Made by a program: the position numbers and the translations under genes
NCBI RefSeq assembly: GCF_002960625.1
Contig: NZ_POJH01000031.1
Location: forward strand, 106,498-170,497
Direction: 5' to 3'
Source of the DNA: Streptococcus suis
GTDB taxonomy: Bacteria; Bacillota; Bacilli; Lactobacillales; Streptococcaceae
Length of the DNA stretch: 64,000 bases
In this document: one piece after another, positions 9,427 to 18,236 of the stretch
How the letters are laid out: each line of letters starts with the position of its first letter
How positions within the stretch are numbered: position 1 is the stretch's first letter
The notes under the pieces: generated by a model
Databases searched by the model: none
The model's input: only the letters and a program-made list of their open reading frames with translations
Told to the model about the DNA's origin: nothing

Positions 9427-10157
9427 CCAACTGCTCCTTCTTGGGTCAAGGCTAGGTAAATATCATTCAGACTAGCACCTGCCATGCCAAATTGGCTCTG
9501 CAAGTCTGCCAAATTCCCTGTCGCTCGCACCTGTCCTTGGTGCAAAATCACAAAAGAATCACACATTTTTTCCGCCGAGTCCAAAACGTGAGTGGACATG
9601 AGGATAGAAGTCCCCTTTGCCTTTTCCTCTTCCAAGAGAGCAATCAAATCTGCAATGGCAACTGGGTCCAAACCCAAAAATGGCTCATCAACGATTAACA
9701 AGCTCGGCTCTACCAGGAAGGCACAGATAATCATGACCTTTTGCTTCATGCCCTTGGAAAAGTTGACCGGATACCAATCTAATTTCTCATCCAAACGAAA
9801 GATTTTCAGCAATCTCTCTGCACTCTCCCAAGCAGCTTCCCATGGCAAATCGTAAGCCATTGCCACCACTTCCAAGTGCTCTTTTAGCGTCAACTCCTCG
9901 TATAAACTAGGTGTTTCAGGGATAAAACCAATCTTCTTCCGATAAATTTCAGGAACCTGAGCTAGCCCTTGGCCATCAATCAAAATCTGACCTTGATAGG
10001 GCGTCAATAGACCGATAATTTCCTTGATAGTGGTTGATTTCCCAGCACCATTTAGACCAATCAAGCCAACCAATTGACCATTTTCAACCGTGAAGGTAAC
10101 ATCTTTCAAGACAGGGATATTGACATAGCCCCCTGTGACATTTTTAACTTCTAACAT
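9423..10157 (-). CDS. ecsA: ABC transporter ATP-binding protein EcsA
   Basis: This 244-residue ABC ATPase has Walker A GLNGAGKST, signature NFSKGMKQKV (an SKGMKQ variant typical of exporters of this group), Walker B LLIVDEPFLGLDP and the switch His in STHVLD. I place the start at 10157 (MLEVKNVTGGY), the usual NBD beginning. The open frame runs upstream through the divergent hit promoter but has no ribosome site there. It forms EcsAB with the next gene. Confidence 0.9.
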   Translation of the reverse strand: MLEVKNVTGGYVNIPVLKDVTFTVENGQLVGLIGLNGAGKSTTIKEIIGLLTPYQGQILIDGQGLAQVPEIYRKKIGFIPETPSLYEELTLKEHLEVVAMAYDLPWEAAWESAERLLKIFRLDEKLDWYPVNFSKGMKQKVMIICAFLVEPSLLIVDEPFLGLDPVAIADLIALLEEEKAKGTSILMSTHVLDSAEKMCDSFVILHQGQVRATGNLADLQSQFGMAGASLNDIYLALTQEGAVG

Positions 10158-10218
10158 ACATTTATTCCTATAATTTGATATAATTATTATAACAGAAATC
10201 CTAGAAAGAGGGCGTATT
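10158..10218. promoter_or_regulatory. Divergent promoter region ecsA / hit
   Basis: The 61-bp AT-rich gap carries overlapping TATAAT-like boxes for both strands. For ecsA there is an extended -10 TGT-TATAAT on the minus strand (10186-10194). For hit a plus-strand TATAAT lies at about 10180-10185, followed by GAGGG before the ATG. Confidence 0.5.
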
Positions 10219-10632
10219 ATGTCAGATTGTATCTTTTGTAAAATTATAGCTGGAGAAATCCCAGCTTCCAAGGTCTATGAAGATGACCAAGTTCTTGCCT
10301 TTTTAGACATTACTCAGGTCACCAAGGGACATACCCTAGTCATTCCAAAAAAACACTATCGTAATGTCTTAGATATGGACGCCGAGGCAGCTGGACAACT
10401 CTTTACTGCCGTTCCAGCTATTGCCCGTCAATTGAAGGAAAAATTGGGCGCTAGCGGTTTAAATATTGTCAACAACAATGAAGAAGCAGCTGGACAAACC
10501 GTTTTTCACACCCATATCCACCTCCTGCCTCGCTTTGACCAGAACGATGGTCTGGATATTCAATTTAAGGTCAATGAACCTGATTTTCCTGCCCTAGCCA
10601 ATTTGGCTCAAGAAGTCTATCTAGGAGAATAA
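10219..10632 (+). CDS. hit: HIT-family nucleotide hydrolase
   Basis: This 137-residue protein has the histidine-triad motif HTHIHLLPR near residue 98 and N-terminal CIFCKIIAGEIPASKVYEDD typical of Hint/HIT phosphoramidases, which hydrolyse adenosine 5'-monophosphoramidates. It is transcribed divergently from ecsAB, a conserved Firmicute arrangement. The next gene starts one base after its stop. Confidence 0.93.
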   Translation: MSDCIFCKIIAGEIPASKVYEDDQVLAFLDITQVTKGHTLVIPKKHYRNVLDMDAEAAGQLFTAVPAIARQLKEKLGASGLNIVNNNEEAAGQTVFHTHIHLLPRFDQNDGLDIQFKVNEPDFPALANLAQEVYLGE

Positions 10633-10633
10633 G

Positions 10634-10927
10634 ATGAAACTTCGCAACCTCCTCTTAGCCCTATCTGCTGCTAGTGCTACCTTTCTGGCCATATCCAACC
10701 GAGAAAAAATTGCCAAAGAAGTCAAGGATACCAAGCAAATTATGACTGATATGGAAACAAGCAAAGCCAATATCCAGGAACAACTTGCCATCATCCAAAA
10801 TTTCAAAGAGCCACTAGAAAGTCTAGCAAATGATTTACAGTACAAAAGCCGCGTCTATCAGCAAAGTATTACAGGAAATCTGGAAGAAATCCAGAAAGTA
10901 ATGGCAAAATATAAAAAAGAAGACTAA
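10634..10927 (+). CDS. YtxH-like small membrane-anchored coiled-coil protein
   Basis: This 97-residue protein has a short N-terminal hydrophobic segment (about residues 4-20) followed by a helical, charged region (KIAKEVKDTKQIMTDMETSKANIQEQL) that looks coiled-coil. It is co-transcribed with hit, separated by one base. Composition resembles YtxH/DUF948-type proteins, but no specific function is assignable. An extracellular or cytosolic orientation cannot be decided. Confidence 0.7.
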   Translation: MKLRNLLLALSAASATFLAISNREKIAKEVKDTKQIMTDMETSKANIQEQLAIIQNFKEPLESLANDLQYKSRVYQQSITGNLEEIQKVMAKYKKED

Positions 10928-10940
10928 AGTTAGGACAAAG

Positions 10941-10970
10941 AAAATGAGATTGGAAATCCAACCTCATTTT
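10941..10970. terminator. Bidirectional terminator, hit operon / LCP gene
   Basis: AAAATGAG-TTGG pairs with CCAA-CTCATTTT around an AAAT loop, with T-runs on both strands. It serves the two convergent genes. Confidence 0.85.
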
Positions 10971-12206
10971 TTATTGTCCTTCTTCTGTTTGTGTTTCTAT
11001 TCCAACTTCAGTCGTTTCAGTTCCTTCTAGTTCAGAAGAATTTGATGGTAGGTTTGGCGAACTTGCAGTCCCTTCTGGCAAATCGCTGGCAGATGTCCCT
11101 GTAAAAGCCTCAATATCAACCGCTTCCGCCAACGGATCTGCTTCAATCTCCAAAAGTTCGGTATAAGCATTATACACATCGATGGTGCTAGGCAGACCGA
11201 CCTGTCCCTCATATACCTTGACATTGGTTGTAAGATCTGTCTTAGCGTCCAAACCAATAGAAGTTCTCAAGACATTTTGCATTTCCAATAAATGCTGGGT
11301 CGGAGGCAACTGGTAGTAAACCTCCTCAACTAGCTCATCCAGCCCCCTCAATTGATAGGAATGCAAATTCTTGATCGAATCCTTATAGCCCAACAACTCT
11401 GGAATGGTTACTGTGCTAATTTCAATATTGGTCCGCATATTGTTGGAAATAGCTGTTAAAATCTTCTTGTATTGAGTAAAACCATCTAGTTGCAAGAGTT
11501 TCTTGACAATAGCAGTAATAACCTCACGCTGACGACGTTGGCGACCAATATCTCCTTCTGGATCGTCGTAACGCATGCGAGCATAGACCAGAGCCTGGTC
11601 CCCATTTACCAGACGTTTACCAGTTGGAACAATGGATGTATAAGCGGGTTCATATTCTGAAATAGAAATTGGGAAGCCTAATGTGTTATTAACTTCAATC
11701 CCACCTACTGCATCAACTAGCTCGACTAGACCGTCCATATTGATTTCAATGTAACGATCAATGTTGATGTCCATCATTTTTTCAATGGTAGCAATAGCCA
11801 TAGGAGCCTGCCCGTAGCTATAGGAGTGGTTAAGTTTTTCTACCGTTCCTGTTGATTCTCCATTGGCTTCAGCGATCTCCACCATGATGTCACGTGTCAA
11901 ACTCATCATCGTGGTTTCCTTAGTTTTGGGATTGACCGTCACCAAAATCATGGAGTCACTTCGACCTTCCTCCCAAACGCCACCACGAGTAGCCTGGTCC
12001 ATATCCACCCCCATCAAAAGAATGGTAAGAGGCTCCGTTGCATCGATAGGCGTAATTTCCTCTTCTCCATCTAACTGCCTAAAGGTTTTTGAAATCGCAT
12101 CTGTCGAAAAGTTTAATAAACTAATCCCATAGGCAAATCCAGCTCCAAGTGTCAGAACTATAATCGCCAACGACATTAAGACTATTTTTTTTCCAATTGT
12201 CATCAT
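10971..12206 (-). CDS. brpA: LytR-CpsA-Psr family cell-wall glycopolymer transferase
   Basis: This 411-residue LCP protein has a short cytoplasmic N-terminus, one membrane helix (about residues 8-28) and an extracellular LCP domain (about 60-240) containing ILLMGVD, SDSMILVTVNPKT, MSLTRDIMV and YARMRYDDPEGDIGRQRRQREV. LCP enzymes transfer wall teichoic acid, capsule or rhamnan polymers from undecaprenyl carriers to peptidoglycan. The Ser/Thr/Glu-rich tail is low complexity. The start overlaps the stop of the GNAT gene (ATGA). The order tsaE-GNAT-LCP is conserved in streptococci, where this paralogue is called Psr, LytR or BrpA. Confidence 0.9.
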   Translation of the reverse strand: MMTIGKKIVLMSLAIIVLTLGAGFAYGISLLNFSTDAISKTFRQLDGEEEITPIDATEPLTILLMGVDMDQATRGGVWEEGRSDSMILVTVNPKTKETTMMSLTRDIMVEIAEANGESTGTVEKLNHSYSYGQAPMAIATIEKMMDINIDRYIEINMDGLVELVDAVGGIEVNNTLGFPISISEYEPAYTSIVPTGKRLVNGDQALVYARMRYDDPEGDIGRQRRQREVITAIVKKLLQLDGFTQYKKILTAISNNMRTNIEISTVTIPELLGYKDSIKNLHSYQLRGLDELVEEVYYQLPPTQHLLEMQNVLRTSIGLDAKTDLTTNVKVYEGQVGLPSTIDVYNAYTELLEIEADPLAEAVDIEAFTGTSASDLPEGTASSPNLPSNSSELEGTETTEVGIETQTEEGQ

Positions 12207-12727
12207 TCACCAATCAGCCTGCCCATGTAATAGAGGTCAAGCCATTCCCCTTCATCTGTTCTAGCCCCTCTCACCTGGGTCCCTTCAATCACAAAGCCCA
12301 TCTTCTGATAGAGGTGGACTGCCGCTTGATTGCGCACCTGAACAGTTAATTCCAGACGCTTGAGGAGGTCCATTTCCTGAGCCCACTCGATGACCTCATC
12401 CAGTAAAATGGTCCCCAAGCCATGTCCCCAGTAATCTTTTTTTATCGCAATGAAAATATTTCCGATATGGCTGATCCGAAACTGCTTAGAAGACTTGACT
12501 GAGATGGCACCGATAACCTCCGAACCAACTTTTGCCAGCAAACACAGTTCACCAGGATTTTCAATGCCAGCTTCAAATATTCTTTCCATCTCTTCCGGAC
12601 TAAAACGAAAGCCTGATTCATCCATGACCAGATAATCCGTTTCGCTAGCCACTTGGTTCATAAAATCAATAAAGGCTACCGCATCAGCTGGCTCAGCCTC
12701 GCTAAAATATACTTCTTTTTCAGTCAT
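12203..12727 (-). CDS. GNAT-family N-acetyltransferase
   Basis: This 174-residue single-domain acetyltransferase has the acetyl-CoA-binding motif A sequence IFIAIKKDYWGHGLGTILLDEVIEWA (Q/RxxGxG/A-type loop WGHGLG) and C-terminal LTVQVRNQAAVHLYQKMGFVIEG. Its substrate cannot be read from sequence. It overlaps tsaE by 8 bp and brpA by 4 bp, so the three are translationally coupled. It is not RimI, which it only superficially resembles by its place near a t6A gene. Confidence 0.9.
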   Translation of the reverse strand: MTEKEVYFSEAEPADAVAFIDFMNQVASETDYLVMDESGFRFSPEEMERIFEAGIENPGELCLLAKVGSEVIGAISVKSSKQFRISHIGNIFIAIKKDYWGHGLGTILLDEVIEWAQEMDLLKRLELTVQVRNQAAVHLYQKMGFVIEGTQVRGARTDEGEWLDLYYMGRLIGE

Positions 12728-13160
12728 TCTGTATTTCCTCAGCTAACCTTTGACTCTTAGACCCATGAGCCTCAAAAGTCAGACGACGACCGTCTTCTTC
12801 CTTTTCGATACGAACGAGCAAATAGTCATCCAATAGGCTTGCATCCAACAATTCTCCCCATTCGATAACCGTCACACCACCACCATAGAGAAAATCATCT
12901 AGATCAATAGAATCCGGATCGTCACCAATCCGATAGACATCCAAGTGATAGAGAGGCATTCGACCTTCATACTCTCGAACAATAGTATAGGTCGGACTTT
13001 TAATCATCTGGTCAATATCCAAACCCTTAGCCAAACCCTTGGTCAAAGTGGTCTTGCCTGCACCTAAATCGCCCGACAGGACTAGCACTTGATTGGCCTT
13101 ACAAGCCCTACCAATTCGCTCACCGATTGCAATCAATTCATTTTCATTTTGACTATACAT
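12720..13160 (-). CDS. tsaE: tRNA t6A biosynthesis ATPase TsaE
   Basis: TsaE (146 aa) is the P-loop ATPase of the TsaBDE complex that makes N6-threonylcarbamoyladenosine at tRNA position 37. Walker A SGDLGAGKTTLTKGL, the TYTIVREYEG segment and LYHLDVYRIGD are family hallmarks. I start it at ATG 13160. There is no Shine-Dalgarno there: a TATAAT ends only seven bases before the ATG, so the mRNA is predicted to be leaderless. Confidence 0.93.
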   Translation of the reverse strand: MYSQNENELIAIGERIGRACKANQVLVLSGDLGAGKTTLTKGLAKGLDIDQMIKSPTYTIVREYEGRMPLYHLDVYRIGDDPDSIDLDDFLYGGGVTVIEWGELLDASLLDDYLLVRIEKEEDGRRLTFEAHGSKSQRLAEEIQND

Positions 13161-13167
13161 ACTTGTT

Positions 13168-13196
13168 ATTATACCATAGCCATTCGGCTTTGTCAT
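13168..13196 (-). promoter_or_regulatory. Promoter of tsaE predicting a leaderless mRNA
   Basis: -35 ATGACA (13191-13196), 17-bp spacer and extended -10 TGG-TATAAT (13168-13173) on the minus strand. The spacing places transcription start on or next to the A of the tsaE ATG. Confidence 0.75.
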
Positions 13197-13229
13197 AGGT
13201 CTACTGGAAATTGTAGACAAATCTACAGA

Positions 13230-13258
13230 AAAAATCGCAAGCCTAGGCCTGCGATTTT
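13230..13258 (-). terminator. Terminator of yloU-fakA
   Basis: AAAATCGCAGGC / GCTTGCGATTTT stem with a CTAG loop and a T-run on the minus strand, two bases past the fakA stop. Confidence 0.85.
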
Positions 13259-13260
13259 GT

Positions 13261-14925
13261 TTATTCTACGCTAAAAAGATATGGATAAACCGGTTGATTT
13301 CCTTGATGGATTTCAACCTCGATATCTTCAAATTGTTCTTCTAGCTGTTCAGCAAGTGTCTGTGCCAATTCTTCATCACCATCTTCACCGATATAGATCG
13401 TTACGATTTCACTATCTTCATCCAGCATTTTCTCAAAGGTAGCAACAAGTGTTTCCATCATTTCTGGATTGGACACCACAATCTTGCCATCAACCATACC
13501 AAGGTTATCATTCTCATGGATTTCAAGACCATCGATGGTTGTATCACGGACCGCAGTTGTCACGCTACCGCTTTTCACCTCTGTAAGAGATGCCGTCATA
13601 GCCTCAAAGTTGCTGTCCAAATCACGACTTGGGTCAAAGGCAAGCAAGCTAGTAAAACCTTGTGGTAGGGTCTTGGTTTCTACAACCTTAACTGCCACTT
13701 CTGCCACCTCAGCAGCCGTCTGAGCCGCCATCAAGATATTCTTGTTGTTTGGCAACAAGATGACATTGCGGGCATTGACCAATTCAATAGCATTGACAAA
13801 GTCTTCTGTTGATGGGTTCATTGTCTGACCACCTGAAATCACATAATCAACGCCTTGTGATTTGAAGATCTCTGTCAATCCTTCTCCAGCTGCAACGGCA
13901 ATAATACCATATTCTTTTTGCTCAGCTGGTTTTTGGAAAGCTTCTTCTTTTTCAACTTGCGCTTCATGTTGTTCACGCATGTTGTCCACTTTTACCTTGA
14001 CCAAGCTACCATATTGAAGACCTGCCTGCATAACCAAACCTGGATCTTCTGTATGGACATGGACTTTAACGATTTCATCATCGTTGACAACTAGGAGAGA
14101 ATCCCCAAGATCGTTGAGGTAGTTACGGAATTCTTCATAATCAAAGTCTTTAACGTAAGTAGGTCCTTGGCGAAGGGCCACCATGATCTCAGTACAGTAA
14201 CCGAAGGTGATGTCTTCAGTCGCTACATGGCCGGCTACAGACTTGTGATGCTCTGCATTGATCATTTCTGTCATAACAGCTGGTGTCGCTTCAAAATCCT
14301 CTGAAGCAATGTATTCACCAGTCAAAGCTGACAAGAAACCTTCGTAGATATAAACCAGACCTTGACCACCCGAATCGACAACCCCAACCTCTTTCAAGAC
14401 TGGCAACATTTCAGGAGTTTTCTTGAGGGCACGGTTGGCACCTTCAAGGGTTGCACGCATAACTTCAACCGCATCATCAGTTTCTTCTGCTTTTTTTAGG
14501 GCCGCTGTTGCAGCTCCACGAGAAACTGTCAAGATAGTTCCTTCAACTGGTTTCATTACAGCCTTATAGGCCACTTCTACACCGTGTTGGAAGGCCTGCG
14601 CCAAGTCTTTACCGTCCAATTCAATCTTGCCTTTAACAGACTGACCGAAGCCACGGAACAATTGCGACGTAATAACACCAGAGTTTCCGCGAGCACCCAT
14701 AAGCAAACCTTTTGACAAGATTTGAGCGACTTCACCAACCGTATTTGCAGGCTTGTCTGCCACTTCTTTGGCACCATTGGTGATGGTCATGCCCATGTTG
14801 GTTCCCGTGTCGCCATCTGGAACAGGAAAGACGTTTAATGAGTTTACATATTCGGCTTGTTTATTCAGACGAGTAGATGCTGCCTGCACCATTTCTTGAA
14901 ATAAACTTGTTGTAATTTTAGACAC
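13261..14925 (-). CDS. fakA: Fatty acid kinase catalytic subunit FakA
   Basis: FakA (554 aa) phosphorylates exogenous fatty acids bound to FakB proteins so that they enter phospholipid synthesis. The N-terminal DhaL/DAK2 domain (1-200) has NVFPVPDGDTGTNMGMT, whose Asp residues bind the Mg-ATP, and GARGNSGVI. Middle and C-terminal DegV-like/EDD-related regions follow. The start lies two bases after the Asp23-family gene, the conserved yloU-yloV arrangement. Length matches the family (about 550 aa). Confidence 0.93.
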   Translation of the reverse strand: MSKITTSLFQEMVQAASTRLNKQAEYVNSLNVFPVPDGDTGTNMGMTITNGAKEVADKPANTVGEVAQILSKGLLMGARGNSGVITSQLFRGFGQSVKGKIELDGKDLAQAFQHGVEVAYKAVMKPVEGTILTVSRGAATAALKKAEETDDAVEVMRATLEGANRALKKTPEMLPVLKEVGVVDSGGQGLVYIYEGFLSALTGEYIASEDFEATPAVMTEMINAEHHKSVAGHVATEDITFGYCTEIMVALRQGPTYVKDFDYEEFRNYLNDLGDSLLVVNDDEIVKVHVHTEDPGLVMQAGLQYGSLVKVKVDNMREQHEAQVEKEEAFQKPAEQKEYGIIAVAAGEGLTEIFKSQGVDYVISGGQTMNPSTEDFVNAIELVNARNVILLPNNKNILMAAQTAAEVAEVAVKVVETKTLPQGFTSLLAFDPSRDLDSNFEAMTASLTEVKSGSVTTAVRDTTIDGLEIHENDNLGMVDGKIVVSNPEMMETLVATFEKMLDEDSEIVTIYIGEDGDEELAQTLAEQLEEQFEDIEVEIHQGNQPVYPYLFSVE

Positions 14926-14927
14926 AA

Positions 14928-15293
14928 TTATTCTCCTACGACTTTAATATTTTGGATAAAAACATTAACGGCATCAACAGAGATACCCAATTGATTTTCC
15001 AAGTTGAATTTCACACGTTCTTGGATATTGCGAGATACTTCACTGATTTTCACACCGTAACTCATAACAGTGTAAACATCGACTGCAATGCGACCATCTT
15101 CCAAGGTCTTAATAACAACACCTTTGGAGTAATTTTCCTTGCGTAAAAGGGCCTGAAAATTATCCTTAATCGCAGACTTACTAGCCATACCAACAACACC
15201 GAAAATCTCAGTCGTAGCACCACCGACAACTGTGGCAATCACGTCATCAGTCAATTCAATCTGGCCGTCTTTTGTATTGATTTTTACAGTCAT
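14928..15293 (-). CDS. Asp23/Gls24 family protein YloU
   Basis: This 121-residue Asp23/DUF322 protein contains VVGGATTEIFGVVGMASK, VDVYTVMSYGVKISEVSRNIQERVKFNLENQLGI and DAVNVFIQNI, the family core. Members are small cytosolic proteins linked to cell-envelope homeostasis; the YloU type is nearly always cotranscribed with fakA, suggesting a link to fatty-acid phosphorylation at the membrane. Good promoter 32 bp upstream. Confidence 0.9.
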   Translation of the reverse strand: MTVKINTKDGQIELTDDVIATVVGGATTEIFGVVGMASKSAIKDNFQALLRKENYSKGVVIKTLEDGRIAVDVYTVMSYGVKISEVSRNIQERVKFNLENQLGISVDAVNVFIQNIKVVGE

Positions 15294-15324
15294 AATTCCT
15301 TACCTCAAATAGTTTTATCACTCC

Positions 15325-15353
15325 ATTTTACCACATTTTCTGTATTCTGTAAA
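15325..15353 (-). promoter_or_regulatory. Promoter of yloU-fakA
   Basis: -35 TTTACA (15348-15353), 17-bp spacer and extended -10 TGG-TAAAAT (15325-15330) on the minus strand. Confidence 0.75.
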
Positions 15354-15387
15354 AGACAAGCTTGTGACAGCTGAAAGGAAGAGAAAA

Positions 15388-15407
15388 AGAGTTCCCGAAG
15401 GAACCCT
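15388..15407 (-). terminator. Terminator of the oppDFBC operon
   Basis: GGGTTCC / GGAACTC stem closed by a TTCG tetraloop, then TTTTT on the minus strand, 11 bp past oppC. Confidence 0.85.
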
Positions 15408-15417
15408 TATATGTTTG

Positions 15418-16320
15418 TTAACCCAAACGTTGTTTTGCATCGGCAGCACGTTGGAAGGCTTGACCGACATAGTTGATACAAAGCATCATAACAAGGATAA
15501 AGATAGCTGCTGGCAACCAAATCCAAGTCTTGTTTTCCAAGATGTCTGCATTACGGGCATTTGAAATCAAGGTACCCAAACTTGGAACTGTCGACGGAAG
15601 ACCGAAGCCTAGATAAGTCAATGATGTTTCGATACCAATATTTCCTGCAAAGTTGAGGGTCAAGTTGACAATAATCAAAGAACTCAAGTTAGGCAAAATC
15701 TCACGGAACATGATCATAAAGTCACTTGTTCCAAGTGTTTTCGATGCATTGACATAATCCAAGCTAGCCTCAGACAAGGTTCTTGTACGGAAAAGGCGGG
15801 CCTTAGCTGTCCAATAGAAGGCACTCATGATTAGGATAAAGTGATAAATGGTATAGTTTTTGATAACCGTTACGAAAACGATAATGAGCATCGTAACAGG
15901 TAGAATCATAATGAAGTCTACAATCCGCATCAAGAAACCATCCAAACGACCTCCATAATAGCCTGAAATCAATCCGACCGAGATACCAACAATACTTGTA
16001 ATAATGGTAATAGTAAAACCGATAACAATGGAGTTTCGAGCACCAATAATCAACTGACCAAAGATATCTTTACCACCTTCATCCGTTCCCAAGATATAAC
16101 CATCAACTCCAGGTTCCAAGTAACGTCCCAAAAGATTGACTTTCATCACTTGCTCTTGATCCAAGACCAGGGCACCGATGAAAACAGTCAAAAGAACTGT
16201 CACCAAAATGACCAAGGAAGCTAAAGCTAATCTATCCTTCAAGAACTCCCGCGCAATAACGCGAAAACCACCTGGAGGAGTTGAAGCTGATTGTACTTGT
16301 TTTTTGTTTTCTTTACTCAC
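15418..16320 (-). CDS. oppC: Oligopeptide ABC transporter permease OppC
   Basis: OppC (300 aa) is the second membrane subunit of the peptide importer. It has an N-terminal membrane helix (about 30-55), the LGTDEGGKDIFGQLIIGARNSI segment typical of OppC/DppC, and a BPD_transp_1 domain with four to five helices and an EAA-like loop (VNASKTLGTSDFMIMFREILPN). Last gene of oppDFBC, 13 bp after oppB. Confidence 0.93.
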   Translation of the reverse strand: MSKENKKQVQSASTPPGGFRVIAREFLKDRLALASLVILVTVLLTVFIGALVLDQEQVMKVNLLGRYLEPGVDGYILGTDEGGKDIFGQLIIGARNSIVIGFTITIITSIVGISVGLISGYYGGRLDGFLMRIVDFIMILPVTMLIIVFVTVIKNYTIYHFILIMSAFYWTAKARLFRTRTLSEASLDYVNASKTLGTSDFMIMFREILPNLSSLIIVNLTLNFAGNIGIETSLTYLGFGLPSTVPSLGTLISNARNADILENKTWIWLPAAIFILVMMLCINYVGQAFQRAADAKQRLG

Positions 16321-16333
16321 CTTACTCCTCCTT

Positions 16334-17290
16334 CTATTTCACACGGATACGTGGATCTACAATACTCATGATAATATCTGAAATCAAGGTTCCCAACAAG
16401 GTTCCCATACCAAAAATTAACAAGAGCGCTAAGATAACACTATAATCACGGCTAGAAATCGAGTTGAAGAACAATTGACCGATACCAGGATAGGTAAAGA
16501 TATTTTCAATAAAGATAGACCCACCAATCAAACCTGTCAATTCATACCCCAAGAATGATGCAATTGGCAAGATTGAGTTACGGAAGATGTGACGGTTGTA
16601 TACCACACGCTCAGGCACACCTTTGGCACGTGCTGTACGAACATAGTCCTGACTCTTGGCATCAATAATACCTGTACGAAGATATTGGATAGTTACTGTT
16701 GTTGATAGAATAGCCATGGTAATCGCCGGCAAAATCATATGGTGAAGACGACTAAAGATAAGTGACAAACCTTCCACATCTCCGCCAACTGATCCACGTG
16801 TTGGGAACCAACCTAAAGTAAAACCAAACAACCACAACATAAGAATAGCAAATACAAATGTTGGAGTTGAAAACGTTAGGAAGTTATATACTCCAATCAC
16901 CTTATCAGCTAGAGAGTTTTGGTAGCGACCAGCAATCATCCCCAAAGGAAGAGCGATAGCATAGGTCAAAATCATGGTCAAGAGCGACAACCAAATAGTA
17001 TTGTTCAAGCGTTGCATGATAACATCCAAAACTGGTTGCTTAAAGAGGAAACTCTGACCAAAATCACCCTGCAAGAGGTTACCAACCCAGCGGAAGTATT
17101 GAATATGAATTGGGTCATAGTACCCTGCTGCAATCCGTTTTTGTTCGATAATGGCTGGATCGATATTGGGATCAATCATACCCGTAAAAGGATCCCCTGG
17201 CATCATCTTAGCCACGAAGAAAGCGATAATACTCAAAATGATAATTTGAGGAATCATCATGAGCAAACGACGTAAAACTGTTTTCCACAT
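16334..17290 (-). CDS. oppB: Oligopeptide ABC transporter permease OppB
   Basis: OppB (318 aa) is a six-helix inner-membrane permease of the binding-protein-dependent class. N-terminal MWKTVLRRLLMMIPQIIILSIIAFFV is the family TM1, followed by the FRWVGNLLQGDFGQSF signature and the EAA loop YVRTARAKGVPERVVYNRHIFRNSILP that docks on the ATPases. It pairs with OppC. The start follows oppF by one base. Confidence 0.94.
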   Translation of the reverse strand: MWKTVLRRLLMMIPQIIILSIIAFFVAKMMPGDPFTGMIDPNIDPAIIEQKRIAAGYYDPIHIQYFRWVGNLLQGDFGQSFLFKQPVLDVIMQRLNNTIWLSLLTMILTYAIALPLGMIAGRYQNSLADKVIGVYNFLTFSTPTFVFAILMLWLFGFTLGWFPTRGSVGGDVEGLSLIFSRLHHMILPAITMAILSTTVTIQYLRTGIIDAKSQDYVRTARAKGVPERVVYNRHIFRNSILPIASFLGYELTGLIGGSIFIENIFTYPGIGQLFFNSISSRDYSVILALLLIFGMGTLLGTLISDIIMSIVDPRIRVK

Positions 17291-17291
17291 C

Positions 17292-18233
17292 TTAGTTCTG
17301 ACCTCCTTTTGGAAGGGCTACCTGATGAGTTGCTGAGAAGGTTTGTAAATCGTAAACTCGACCATTTTCATCATAGTATTGACCTTGTTTTTCTTGATAC
17401 TCTTTTTCAGCAACCAAGCGTTTTTCCTTGTTTTTCAAACGATTAACTGGATCAATCGATGGAATAGCTGACAAAAGACGTTTGGTATAGATATGCTGTG
17501 GATTGTTATAGATGTCCTGCTTGTTACCCGTTTCTACGAAGCGACCACGGTACATGATAAACAATTCGTCACACATATGTTGCACAACACCAAGATCATG
17601 AGAAATAAAGAGGTAGCTGAGTTTAAACTCATCTTGGATACGTTTCATATAGTTCAAAACCTGAGCTTGAACAGACAAGTCCAAGGCAGAAACAGGCTCA
17701 TCGGCAATAATGAGACGCGGATTACTTGCTAGGGCACGGGCAACGCCGATACGTTGACGCTGACCACCTGAAAATTCATGTGGATACTTGATCAAGGCTT
17801 CTTCGTTCAGACCGATGGTATCCAAAAGTTGAAGGACTTTTTTCTTCTCCTCATCTGGAGAAAGACGGTCAAAGTTACGAATAGGCTCAGCAATAATGTC
17901 TAAAATACGTTTTTTAGGGTTGAAACTAGAAAGCGAATCTTGGAAAATCATTTGGACATCACGATTAAAGTTACCTTTTTTACTGCGTGATTTGTTGGTC
18001 ACATCCTGACCCTCATAGATGATTTGACCAGATGTAGCCCGCTCCAAACCAATAATTGCCTTACCAATTGTTGACTTACCAGAACCTGACTCGCCTACCA
18101 AACCATAGGTTTTTCCCTCTTCAAACTCGAGATTGACACCATCCACGGCATAAACATGGTCTGTGACACGGTTAAAGAAGCCACTTCGAATTGGATAATG
18201 GACTTTTAAATCTTTTACTTCAATAAATCCCAC
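17292..18233 (-). CDS. oppF: Oligopeptide ABC transporter ATPase OppF
   Basis: OppF (313 aa) is one of two ATPases energising peptide uptake. Walker A GLVGESGSGKST, signature FSGGQRQRIGVARAL, Walker B LIIADEPVSALD and the C-terminal oligo_HPY extension (HIYTKRLLSAIPSIDP) are visible. The start is GTG, three bases after the oppD stop, with GAGGAGG in the oppD tail. The order D-F-B-C matches the Lactococcus opp operon. Confidence 0.94.
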   Translation of the reverse strand: MGFIEVKDLKVHYPIRSGFFNRVTDHVYAVDGVNLEFEEGKTYGLVGESGSGKSTIGKAIIGLERATSGQIIYEGQDVTNKSRSKKGNFNRDVQMIFQDSLSSFNPKKRILDIIAEPIRNFDRLSPDEEKKKVLQLLDTIGLNEEALIKYPHEFSGGQRQRIGVARALASNPRLIIADEPVSALDLSVQAQVLNYMKRIQDEFKLSYLFISHDLGVVQHMCDELFIMYRGRFVETGNKQDIYNNPQHIYTKRLLSAIPSIDPVNRLKNKEKRLVAEKEYQEKQGQYYDENGRVYDLQTFSATHQVALPKGGQN

Positions 18234-18236
18234 TAT

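Noticed and set aside
10158..10271. N-terminal extension of EcsA by 38 codons
   Set aside because: It would cross the divergent hit promoter and gene start, lacks a ribosome site and has no family similarity.
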